From: Chitinophaga filiformis
GTDB lineage: Bacteria > Bacteroidota > Bacteroidia > Chitinophagales > Chitinophagaceae
DNA length: 64,000 bases
Reading direction: 5' to 3'
Assembly: GCF_021646545.1 (NCBI RefSeq)
Contig: NZ_JAKIRP010000027.1
Span: 28,237-92,236 of the forward strand
Shown: piece after piece, positions 7,905 through 16,400 of the stretch
Numbering within the stretch: the stretch's first letter is position 1
Layout: the number at the start of each line of letters is the position of its first letter
Program-made: the position numbers and the translations under genes
Notes under the pieces: model-generated
Databases searched by the model: none
What the model saw: the letters and a program-made list of their open reading frames with translations, nothing else
What the model was told of the DNA's origin: nothing

Positions 7905-9884
7905 TTACCTGTAGGGTATTGTAATCACATTTAAAGAATTTGCCGCCAGCTGAACATCTACGTTATTCTTACCCGGTTTAAGTTGCTGTTCTACCGGCCT
8001 CACAACTGATGGATTATCCAACGTATTGAAATCACTTTTATTTTTTGCCGTCAGCACCTGTTGTACAGCTGCATCTTTCGTTGTAACAGCTCCGTCCAGT
8101 GCCAGCTTGTAACTTACTGCTTTACCGGAAGCATTTACAATCTTCAGCAATATCTTATGCGTTTGCTGGTCGATCGTTGCACTGGCATAAATGCTATCCT
8201 GTCCTGTTAAAGGCTGATCATTCAATGTAGCAGGGATCGTATGCGTCCCTTTGTTGTTTGCAAAAAGCTGCTGCACATAATAATTGGGCGTACCTGCTGA
8301 ACGCAGATTATCAAACCATATCAGGTCCGGACGCCATTGCCAGGCCTCTACGTGGGCCAGGAGTGGTGCATAAGAACACATCTGCACTACATCCGCATTC
8401 CTTTCCAGCCCGGTCATAAAAGCTGCTTCAGCCAATGCACTTTCCCACGTATTACGGGTCTCTCCCTTTTCGCTGTCATTTTCCTTCGCCACCTTTATAT
8501 GAGCCGCATATTCGCCTGCAAAGATCTTCGGTCCCTTCCGGTCATATTTATCGTAGCGGGTGGTATTCTTCAGGAACCACTCGGGTGGCATATAATAATG
8601 TTCGTCCACGAGATCAGCTTTTGATGTCCGTAACTTCGACCACAGATATTCAAACTGTTTCCCTCCGGAAAAAGGCCCTACGCTGGACACCAGTTTAATT
8701 TCAGGATGTTTCGTTTTCAGCTCCTGTTCAAAACGCTGATACCTGGCTATATACTGACTGTCCCATTGCTCGTTCCCTACACCGATCATCTGTAGATTAA
8801 ATGGCTTAGGATGCCCCATTTCGGCTCTCAACTGCCCCCATTTGGTATCGGTGCCACCATTAGCAAATTCGATGAGGTCCAGGGCATCCTGAATATATAC
8901 AGCAACATCCTCATCGGCAGCCACCTCACCGGTATTGAACTGGCAAGCCATACCACAATTGAGAATGGGCAATGGTGCAGCACCTATGTCTTCGGAGAGC
9001 AGGAAATATTCATAAAAGCCCAGACCATAGCTCTGAAAGTAATCGCCCGGCGCGCGGTGCGCAAATTCCGTATTCCAGCGGTTAACGATCAGTGTCCGGT
9101 CTTCCACTTTTCCCACCGTTTTTTTCCATTGATACCGGTTGGCCAGATCACGTCCTTCCACTATGCATCCGCCGGGGAAACGTACAAACCCGGGTCGCAG
9201 ATCTGCCAGCTTTTGCACGAGATCATTCCTTAATCCGCCCGGACGCTGTTTCCATGTATCCTCAGGAAATAATGAGATCATATCGATATCCAGGCTGCCG
9301 TTGCCCGAAAACTGCAACAGTAATCCACCTTTGGCAACCGTACGCGATGCGGTTACAGAGGCCGTATACTTCTTCCATTCTTTTCCTGTCGGCGGAATAG
9401 TTACCTCCCCGATGCGCTCTCCATTCTCATCTAACAGTGCAAGTTTTAATGCGGGACTGCCGGAAGTATTGCCTGCCCAGAAAGAAAAGTCATAACGCAG
9501 ATCTTTTTTAAAACCCATCCCTCTGAATCCTTCATTGAACAAGCCATAAGTGCTATCGCCAGTCTGCACTGTTACATGTGCGTACCGTGGGTTGGCGGTG
9601 TGTTCTTTTCCACGGTTGACGATCAGCACCCTGCCGGCGTCTGCTTTTCCCTTTTCCTTCCAGCCCATCAACGGGTCGGTGAATTCAAAAGAACGGTTCT
9701 TCACCAGTTCCGCATAAAGGCCTCCATCGGCTGAAAAATTAATATCCTCAAAAAAGATCCCCCACATAGTAGGCTGCACAGCAGCCTGTGGTTTGTTCAC
9801 TTTTAACGTAATTGTCTGCGCAGAAGATATGCCTCCCGTCAGCGACAGCAATCCTGCTGCAATAAGATTAATTATGTTTCTCAT
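7905..9884 (-). CDS. Secreted alpha-L-arabinofuranosidase, GH51
   Basis: A 659-residue protein from the ATG at 9884. That start gives a clean signal peptide (MRNIINLIAAGLLSLTGGIS, cleaved after SAQ), whereas the upstream in-frame ATG at 9944 would add 20 non-signal residues. It has a GH51 N terminus (MWGIFFEDINFSADGGLYAELVKNRSFE), a jelly-roll CBM4-like insert, and the catalytic TIM barrel. The acid/base Glu is in GVGNEQW and the nucleophile Glu in FAGEYAAH. A C-terminal beta domain follows. The family removes arabinose side chains from arabinan, arabinoxylan or arabinogalactan. No transporter or other arabinan enzyme is adjacent, so it seems to stand alone. Confidence 0.95.
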   Translation of the reverse strand: MRNIINLIAAGLLSLTGGISSAQTITLKVNKPQAAVQPTMWGIFFEDINFSADGGLYAELVKNRSFEFTDPLMGWKEKGKADAGRVLIVNRGKEHTANPRYAHVTVQTGDSTYGLFNEGFRGMGFKKDLRYDFSFWAGNTSGSPALKLALLDENGERIGEVTIPPTGKEWKKYTASVTASRTVAKGGLLLQFSGNGSLDIDMISLFPEDTWKQRPGGLRNDLVQKLADLRPGFVRFPGGCIVEGRDLANRYQWKKTVGKVEDRTLIVNRWNTEFAHRAPGDYFQSYGLGFYEYFLLSEDIGAAPLPILNCGMACQFNTGEVAADEDVAVYIQDALDLIEFANGGTDTKWGQLRAEMGHPKPFNLQMIGVGNEQWDSQYIARYQRFEQELKTKHPEIKLVSSVGPFSGGKQFEYLWSKLRTSKADLVDEHYYMPPEWFLKNTTRYDKYDRKGPKIFAGEYAAHIKVAKENDSEKGETRNTWESALAEAAFMTGLERNADVVQMCSYAPLLAHVEAWQWRPDLIWFDNLRSAGTPNYYVQQLFANNKGTHTIPATLNDQPLTGQDSIYASATIDQQTHKILLKIVNASGKAVSYKLALDGAVTTKDAAVQQVLTAKNKSDFNTLDNPSVVRPVEQQLKPGKNNVDVQLAANSLNVITIPYR

Positions 9885-10394
9885 AAAGGGAATTGACACA
9901 ACAATATACATCCAAAAATCAATATCCAAAACATTTACAGGCACTTTTTGTGTTAGAATGACATTTAATTATGCAGCAAGAGAAGCACTACGAGATTCAT
10001 CATCCGCAGGCTTAACTGACGACCGTAGCATTTGCACGCAGGAATCAGATTGTGCAACACTACCATCTCCTATCATTCGCCATTACATAGGGGAATATGT
10101 CATTTACTATTTGTCATGTGGCAATGAAATGTGAAAGCGTATACCCGGAATTGTTACCCGCGGTCTACAGATTGCTATTTCTCCCTCCTTACTTTTCTCA
10201 GTAAGGTTTAATCAATTCCCAAAAACTACTCAAAAAAGAAAAAGTTCACAATATTCTGAATATCAATAAATTAAAAAGAAATAAAATCACTTTAACATTT
10301 CGTTAGAGTATTCTCGCAAGGTTTTCGCATAATCGTATGTCAACCATCTTTTATTGAGATCTTTTATTTTTTAACCAGTTAAAATTGAAAAACC
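9885..10394. other. Non-coding gap before the DTAxF repeat protein
   Basis: A 510-base gap between divergent genes. It becomes very AT-rich from about 10200. No reading frame with recognisable protein character and no consensus promoter was seen. Confidence 0.5.
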
Positions 10395-11021
10395 ATGAAA
10401 AAGCAATTATTGAGATTTGGCCTCATGGCTGGCCTGGGAGCATTCGCACTGACGCAGACTAACGCAGTAAATGCAATGACAACTAAAGCGGACACCGCAA
10501 ATTTTGCATTGGACACTGCAAGTTTCGTTAGAGATACGGCAAACTTTGCACCAGACACCGCTAACTTCGCAATGGATACAGCCAACTTCGCAATGGACAC
10601 GGCTAATTTCAAAGCAGACACCGCCAATTTCTCACTGGACACAGCTGCTTTTACGAGAGACACTGCTAACTTCAAATTGGACACAGCAGCCTTTGTAAGA
10701 GACACAGCTGCCTTCGGCAAGGACACTGCCAGCTTCAGCTATGCAAAAGACACTGCATTTTTTAAAGACACAGCTAACTTTGCTTTCAAAGCAGATACTG
10801 TAGCTTTTAAATACGCAGATACTGCCGCTGTTAAAGCTGACACTGCTACTATGAAGGACACAGCCAGCTTCGTAGCGAAACTGGATACTGCCACCGCAGT
10901 AGCTGACACTGCCGCTGCAAAACGCGACACAGCAGTAATAAAGAAAGATACTGCTGCAAAAACGCCAGCTGACACTTCCGCAGCACGGAAGTCAAAAGCG
11001 GTGAAATTGAACAAAAAGTAA
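10395..11021 (+). CDS. Secreted DTAxF heptad-repeat protein, unknown function
   Basis: A 208-residue protein. A signal peptide covers residues 1-27 (cleavage near NAVNA). The rest is about twenty-two copies of a degenerate seven-residue unit, DTANFxx or DTAxFxx, near-perfect in register from about residue 34 to 110. It then loosens to six- to nine-residue spacings and ends in a Lys-rich tail (RKSKAVKLNKK). Asp-Thr at fixed heptad positions with one aromatic per unit suggests a regular solenoid or a long amphipathic helix. No cysteine is present and I know no named family. It has its own terminator just downstream, so it is a single-gene unit. Confidence 0.75.
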   Translation: MKKQLLRFGLMAGLGAFALTQTNAVNAMTTKADTANFALDTASFVRDTANFAPDTANFAMDTANFAMDTANFKADTANFSLDTAAFTRDTANFKLDTAAFVRDTAAFGKDTASFSYAKDTAFFKDTANFAFKADTVAFKYADTAAVKADTATMKDTASFVAKLDTATAVADTAAAKRDTAVIKKDTAAKTPADTSAARKSKAVKLNKK

Positions 11022-11042
11022 TTACAGGTCTAACATGAAAAG

Positions 11043-11073
11043 AGGCCGTCTCAGCACATGAGGCGGTCTTTTT
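11043..11073 (+). terminator. Intrinsic terminator of the DTAxF repeat protein gene
   Basis: The stem AGGCCGTCTCA / TGAGGCGGTCT pairs fully (11 pairs, two G-U in RNA) around loop GCACA and is followed by TCTTTTT. It lies 22 bases after the stop. Its core is nearly the same as the hairpin at 11509-11538. Confidence 0.88.
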
Positions 11074-11330
11074 CATATTATAGATGTTCCTTATACTTCC
11101 AGTAGCGCCCAACTCATCAGAGGTTTGTTAATGCATCCCGTTATATTTTATCAGGCACCACTACAAATATTAGGAAAGAATTTAAAGCATGCTTAGACTA
11201 TGCTACGAAGGCCACAATATGTCGCTATAAAGGCCCTACCCCCATAAGAGCTTTTCGTGGGTATACGGCAGCCGATACGTCCTTTTCGTTAGGATCCAAC
11301 CGGCATATCGCTAGTCATATACTGGTTTAA

Positions 11331-11432
11331 TCCAGGATATGACCAGGATGTAACCAGGATTAACTTCCGATAATCCTCCGATTTGATCGGAAGATTATCG
11401 GAAGTTAATCCTAGTCATATGCTAGTCATATG
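11331..11432. repeat. Palindromic repeat family 1, copy A
   Basis: Core arms are 11357-11382 and 11386-11411, 26 bases each with one mismatch and a 3-base loop (TTG). The left arm begins GGATTAACTTCCGATAATC. Imperfect pairing continues outward for about 22 more bases through tandem units like AGGATATGACC. A second copy lies at 63759-63869 with a compensating A-T swap in the stem. It is not followed by a T run, so it is not a simple terminator. Confidence 0.85.
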
Positions 11433-11508
11433 CAACTCAGACCGGGAAATGATAACATATTAACCTATTTCAGGAACGTCCACAGTGCTGATAAGGCAGC
11501 CAAACGAA

Positions 11509-11538
11509 AGAGCCGTCTCAGCAATCTGAGACGGCTCT
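11509..11538 (-). terminator. Intrinsic terminator of the beta-barrel protein gene
   Basis: A perfect 13-base stem AGAGCCGTCTCAG / CTGAGACGGCTCT with loop CAAT. On the minus strand it is followed by TTCGTTT. It lies 24 bases past the stop of the gene at 11563-12105. Confidence 0.85.
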
Positions 11539-11562
11539 CTTATAATAAAAAACCTTAATCAA

Positions 11563-12105
11563 TTAGAAGTTGTAACCAGCTTTCAGACCAAAGAAACCAC
11601 GGTTATCATTTTTAAACCACACCTCGTATTTTGCTTCTACGTCCAGGCCAAGGAAACGAATACCCAGACCCGGGGCGAAAATAGCCGCAGTACCTTTGTA
11701 ATTGTCTCCATCCCCGCCTACGAAAGTGGCAGTACCACCTTCCGCCTTCACATACAGGAGCGGAAAGCCGAATTTGTACTTCAGACCAACCCTCACCGGT
11801 AACGCTTTCAGGGACTCTGCCTTTGCAGACAGCTCAGCACCACCTCCACTGAGGTAAGTATACGTTTTGCCCGGAAAATACATGAAACCTGCGGAGCCGG
11901 TTACGCCAAATCCTGCAATCAGCTTGATGTCAGCATTCAGGCCTCCACCAAAACCGGTGTTATGAGTGTCTTTGAAGTCCCCTACCGGGGTACCGGCTTC
12001 AACATATGGACCAATGCTGAATCCTTTCAATTGAGCTTTAGCCGTATTGCCAAACATGCAGGTGGCGGCAATGAACAGGCCAGCGGTGTACAAGGTCTTT
12101 AACAT
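11563..12105 (-). CDS. Small outer-membrane beta-barrel protein
   Basis: A 180-residue protein with a signal peptide (MLKTLYTAGLFIAATCMFG, cleavage after AKAQ). It has about eight amphipathic strands, alternating Gly/aromatic positions and a C-terminal strand ending in Phe (GFFGLKAGYNF), typical of the OmpA-like/porin-type eight-strand barrel. The GPYVEAGTPVGDF start resembles PorT-like and outer-membrane beta-barrel proteins of Bacteroidota. No periplasmic domain is present. It has its own promoter and terminator. Function unknown. Confidence 0.8.
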   Translation of the reverse strand: MLKTLYTAGLFIAATCMFGNTAKAQLKGFSIGPYVEAGTPVGDFKDTHNTGFGGGLNADIKLIAGFGVTGSAGFMYFPGKTYTYLSGGGAELSAKAESLKALPVRVGLKYKFGFPLLYVKAEGGTATFVGGDGDNYKGTAAIFAPGLGIRFLGLDVEAKYEVWFKNDNRGFFGLKAGYNF

Positions 12106-12127
12106 AGAGGATATTTTAAAATTTCCA

Positions 12128-12160
12128 CAAATGTAAGTAATTCACATTAAACCAAACAAA
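12128..12160 (-). promoter_or_regulatory. Bacteroidota-type promoter of the beta-barrel gene
   Basis: On the minus strand, TTTG (12160-12157), 21 bases, then TACATTTG (12135-12128). This matches the TTTG / TAnnTTTG consensus. The start codon is 22 bases downstream of the -7 box. Confidence 0.7.
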
Positions 12161-12175
12161 TGGAATAAAGGGGGG

Positions 12176-12547
12176 TTATTGTGGACGGACCTTGTAAACA
12201 GAATCCATACGCATACTGTCAACTGGTACAGCTTTTTTGGCGTCAGTTTTAACCGGCATGCCGCCGACTTTAGTACCTCCCGTTTCTGCGGGGGGAGCTG
12301 CATTGGGCTCTCCCGTAGGATATCCCATTTCAGCCAATTCCTTACGTGTCTTTTTATCGAAAAGATATTGGGGGTTCTTCTCTTTCCGCAGGCCTTCCTC
12401 AAAACGGTATTCGGCGCCTCCTCTTGGAGCAGGGTCATAACCACGTTCCGTTCTGCAGCTGCTCAGCGTAAAAATGCCTGCCAGCAAAAAGTAAGCTGAT
12501 ATTATGCTGGCAGGCTGTTTAATTTCGTTCCAGGTGAATTTCAACAT
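12176..12547 (-). CDS. Small lipoprotein of unknown function
   Basis: From the ATG at 12547 the product has 123 residues and begins with a lipoprotein signal whose lipobox is LSSC (FLLAGIFTLSSC). An in-frame ATG at 12589 would add 14 residues before the signal and is less likely. The mature part is charged and Pro-rich (RTERGYDPAPRGGAEYRF, then TGEPNAAPPAETGGTKVGG) with no recognisable domain. It probably sits on the periplasmic face of a membrane. It is separated from the barrel gene by about 70 bases and may be independent. Confidence 0.65.
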   Translation of the reverse strand: MLKFTWNEIKQPASIISAYFLLAGIFTLSSCRTERGYDPAPRGGAEYRFEEGLRKEKNPQYLFDKKTRKELAEMGYPTGEPNAAPPAETGGTKVGGMPVKTDAKKAVPVDSMRMDSVYKVRPQ

Positions 12548-12632
12548 ATGCCTGGGGTTTACTGTCCGGTTTAATAACGTCATCATCAAGCAATTATTAT
12601 ACCGCTCATCTATTAGTAAAGGTCAAAAAGAA

Positions 12633-12654
12633 CGGGCTGGTCATAGCCAGCCCG
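12633..12654 (-). terminator. Intrinsic terminator of the AraC-type gene
   Basis: An 8-base perfect stem CGGGCTGG / CCAGCCCG with a 6-base loop. Read on the minus strand it is followed by TTCTTTTT. It lies about 83 bases beyond the stop at 12737. Confidence 0.75.
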
Positions 12655-12736
12655 GTAAACTCAAAAAACTATCGCTGATTACAGTCTGCCTACTCAATAA
12701 TGTTCTTTTGCCCGCATAAAAAGTAAGGCCATATCG

Positions 12737-13300
12737 TCATACCTTGTCAAGTGGCTTCCGGCTGTTCTCTTTCAATTGCCTGTATCCTGTTGGCGTAAGT
12801 CCTGTAACCTTTTTGAACTGCTGCGACAGGTGCTGCACGCTGCTATATCCAAGACTATCTGCTATTTCACTAAGGTTCATCTCATCATACTGCAACAGTT
12901 CCTTCACGCGCTCAATGCGTTGCAGGATAACATATTTTTCGATGGTGATACCTTCAGTAGAAGAAAAAAGCGTAGAAAGATAATGATAATCAACCTGTAA
13001 AGCCTCCTGTAAATAAACAGACAACTTTGTGTTGAGGGTTTCATTCTCGCTGCCATGGATCAGGCGGATAACTGTGGTCTTTAACTTCTCCACCAATGTA
13101 GTTTTCTTGTCATCCAATAGCTCGAAACCCAGGGAATGCAATTGTTTTCCAAGGGATTCCAGCTTTTCGGGAGCAGGCGCTTTCTCCAGTTCAACATCTC
13201 CCAGATCTATTTTTGAATAAGGGATATCCAGTTTCTCCAGCTCTTGCTGTACTACGAGGATACAGCGGTTACAAACCATATTTTTTATAAACAGATGCAT
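12737..13300 (-). CDS. AraC-family regulator with N-terminal HMA-like domain
   Basis: A 187-residue protein. Residues 1-70 look like a heavy-metal-associated (ferredoxin-like) domain with the pair Cys10 and Cys13 in NMVCNRCILVV. Residues about 90-187 hold the AraC DNA-binding region with two helix-turn-helices (MNLSEIADSLGYSSVQHLSQ, then FKKVTGLTPTGYR). Classic AraC sensors have a cupin here instead. A CxxC-bearing front end suggests metal or redox sensing, but that is inference. The gene is divergent from the alpha-2-macroglobulin gene with 108 bases between them, so it may act there or on itself. Confidence 0.85.
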   Translation of the reverse strand: MHLFIKNMVCNRCILVVQQELEKLDIPYSKIDLGDVELEKAPAPEKLESLGKQLHSLGFELLDDKKTTLVEKLKTTVIRLIHGSENETLNTKLSVYLQEALQVDYHYLSTLFSSTEGITIEKYVILQRIERVKELLQYDEMNLSEIADSLGYSSVQHLSQQFKKVTGLTPTGYRQLKENSRKPLDKV

Positions 13301-13408
13301 TGATCGGCATTAAGGGGGCAAAGTTACGTGATAAAATGAACTTGTTTATATTTCTCATATCTTCGGGGAAGGGACTATTTTCGATATAATAATTTAATCT
13401 CTCTACCT

Positions 13409-16400
13409 TTGAAAAAATTAGCATTGTTGCTGCTCATGTTATCATACTTTGCAGCAGTCGCCCAGCATCCATTATCCCAGGGACGCCGTTCCAGCTTCTA
13501 CGAGTACCTGTATGAAATCAGTAATGAAGAAACATTACAAATCTACAAAAATGGTGTACGCAGGATCAATGCCTCCTTCCTGCATACACTCAAAGATTCC
13601 TTTCCCCATGACAAGGGAGTGCCAGATAATCTACCGCCAGGCAATTACCTGAGGGTATTTGCAGAAAATGACCGGTTGCAGACTGTATTCATGCATATAC
13701 CCTATGTATATGCAAAGATCGGCAGCAACAACCATGATCTCTTTGTAATTCTACACGACGCAAAAGGAAATCTTATAAAAGACGCAGAAGTCAAATTGCA
13801 GGGAAGGACACTTCACTTTGAAGCCCACACCGGCGCCTGGTGGCTCGCTGGATATCGCAATGCCAGTCTATTGAGAGTATATTACAAAGGTATGCTGAAC
13901 TGTATACCTTTACAGCAAAGCCTTCATTACCGCAGAAAAAAGCTCCAACAATTTCTACGAAAATTAAACTTTGTAAAGGCTATACGTCGCAAGCAAAGCA
14001 GGAAGTATTACAGGTACCAGACTACACCGTATGAAAACCGGCATACCGGCTATATCGTCTTCAGTAAGCCTATCTATAAACCCGGGGACACGTTAAAATT
14101 TAAGGCATACATCACCGACAAAAAAGGGAAACCGGTGGACAGACCCCTCTTAGTGAGATTATCCGATCGGGATTTTATCGTCGACACTATTCTTACTACG
14201 CTACAACCTTATGCACCTGGTGGATATAGTTGTGATGTAGCACTGTCTTCCGGAATGGATATCGATCTGGATGAGACTTACATGATAAGCCTGGAAACAT
14301 TAGACAGCCGTAAATACGACCTTAACAATTACAATGGAGACCTTGACGATGACGAATACGCAGCCAAACGCAAAATATTTATAAAAGGTCAGTTCAAATT
14401 TGAAGAATACGAACTAAATGCTTTGCATTTTACTGCCAGAACAGATAAAAAGTCATATACAAACCGGGAAAACACTACCGTATATCTCCAGGCGAAAGAC
14501 GAAAACGACCTGCCTGTTATGGATGGCCAGATTCAGCTATTTGTCACAAAACCAATCGTAACTAAACACCATGCTACAGACATGTTCATCCCCGATACGC
14601 TATGGAGCTATACCGGGCCTATGGATGCATTAGGAGAGACAAAAGTCACATTACCAGACAGTATATTTCCAAGGGCTGATCTGCTCTATCAGATAGACTG
14701 TATCTTTACAAACAGCAACAATGAACGCCAGACAGAAACACTAAGTTTGGAATACCATTATAATAGAGGTAGTATTTCTTTCGATCTGCAGGCCGACAGT
14801 TTACATATCACGCCCGATAGACAATTCAAAACAGATAATAAGGTTTACATCTATGGTGTAAATGACAACGACACGATTGAGACTTACCTAAGCAGACTAC
14901 CAGTCGCCATCAAGATCAATCCATTCCTTTCAGCATACCGGGTAGAAAGCGAAAATGCAAAAGGGATCTACTACTTAAAGAACAACCATGATATTCTTGA
15001 CGCTGAAGTATCCTGGCATCATGATACAGCTGTCGTTTATGTAACGAATCCCCACAAATTACCCTTTTGGTATACCGCATTTGACGACGGAAGGGCCGTA
15101 CATCACGGTTACGGCGACACATTAACCTGGACAGCATCCACGCGGAATAAAAAGCAATGTGAATTGCATCTCAATTATATCTGGGGTAACCAGCTTCACA
15201 GTATTCCTGTTTATCTTATTCGTGCCGAAGGCAACCTTAACGTAGCTATAGATGCTCCCGCAACTGTTTATCCAGGTCAAACCACAAAGATCACGGTGAA
15301 TGTTAAAGACAAGTACCTGGAACCGGTTGCAGATGCAGACGTAACTGCGTATGCATACACAAGCAGGTTTAGCGATGAAGCGCCTCCCAGAGTACCTTCA
15401 TTTACAGCACCCTACAGAAGAGGACCTAACTACTATGAGCTAGGGCATCTGCAACTACAAAAAACGACGCAGGCCCTGCCATTTCAATGGGAGCAACATA
15501 GCAGGAGAATGGGACTTGACACCATGTTGTACTTCCGGTTCACACATCCATCTCCGGTGTTCATAAACACTGAGCCTGCCAGGGACGGAACAACACAAGT
15601 AGCCGCGTTTGTATTTGCACGGGGAAGTATACAGCCGGTCCACATCTTATATGTGGATGGATTACCGGTCTATTGCAGTATGACTGATCCTGTACAACAT
15701 TACAGCATCACAGTGCCGGCAGGCAAACATACAATAAGTATGCGTACACAATACCAGCGGATCACGCTGGACACAGTCATAGCTGCCGGTGTAAAAACTT
15801 TCATTAGTATTGACAGCGCCATCCATCAGCAAAACGTCATTGTTGAAAAGATGCCAAAAAAACTGACGGCACAGGAAATCGCAAACCTGGAAAAATATAT
15901 GATCCGGCTGGAAAATACTTTTGGCAATTATCCAACATATATCAAACAAGAGAGCCAGATTTTCCAATTGAAGAATATCGTCGGCAATTACAGACTTCTT
16001 GGGTGGCAATATAAAGTAGGACCATTAACCGGTGCAAATGCATCACTCGTATCAAAAAACGACTTTACACAGGACTTTACACCTGAACCAGACTACGTTT
16101 TCCAGATCAGCAAAGGACTAATAAAACAAAAGCAGACAGGGTTCATTCATTATTACGATCTTCACTCCTATAATCCGGATACCAGTCTCGCAGCACAGGC
16201 ATTAACTGAGACTCTCATTGATAGCCTTTTACAGCTTCGCCAGGATGATAACCTTAGAAATAAAGATATTGTCCGTCCTTTTCATCAGAGAGAGTCTTAT
16301 AAAAGCCGTCTTGTGCTGCGCCTGGAACACCCGGACCTCAATCCTACGACCGATGTACTACGCTTTTTGTTCTTCAGATATGATGATCCATCTTTTACAA

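Larger units (their letters stand above)
11022..11562. other. Non-coding gap with two terminators and a palindromic repeat
   Basis: A 541-base gap between convergent genes. It holds the terminators at 11043-11073 and 11509-11538 and, between them, the first copy of a long palindrome described separately. No coding frame was recognised. Confidence 0.7.

Noticed and set aside
9882..9944. Upstream start for the arabinofuranosidase
   Set aside because: The extra 20 residues precede a normal signal peptide and would spoil it.
10379..10726. Minus-strand frames rich in KAAVS/KLAVS repeats opposite the DTAxF protein
   Set aside because: They are the mirror of the plus-strand heptad repeat. The plus frame has a signal peptide and terminator in the right places.
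13404..13411. TACCTTTG as a promoter -7 box at the macroglobulin start
   Set aside because: It would start transcription inside the signal peptide and there is no TTTG at the -33 position. The TTG within it fits better as the start codon.
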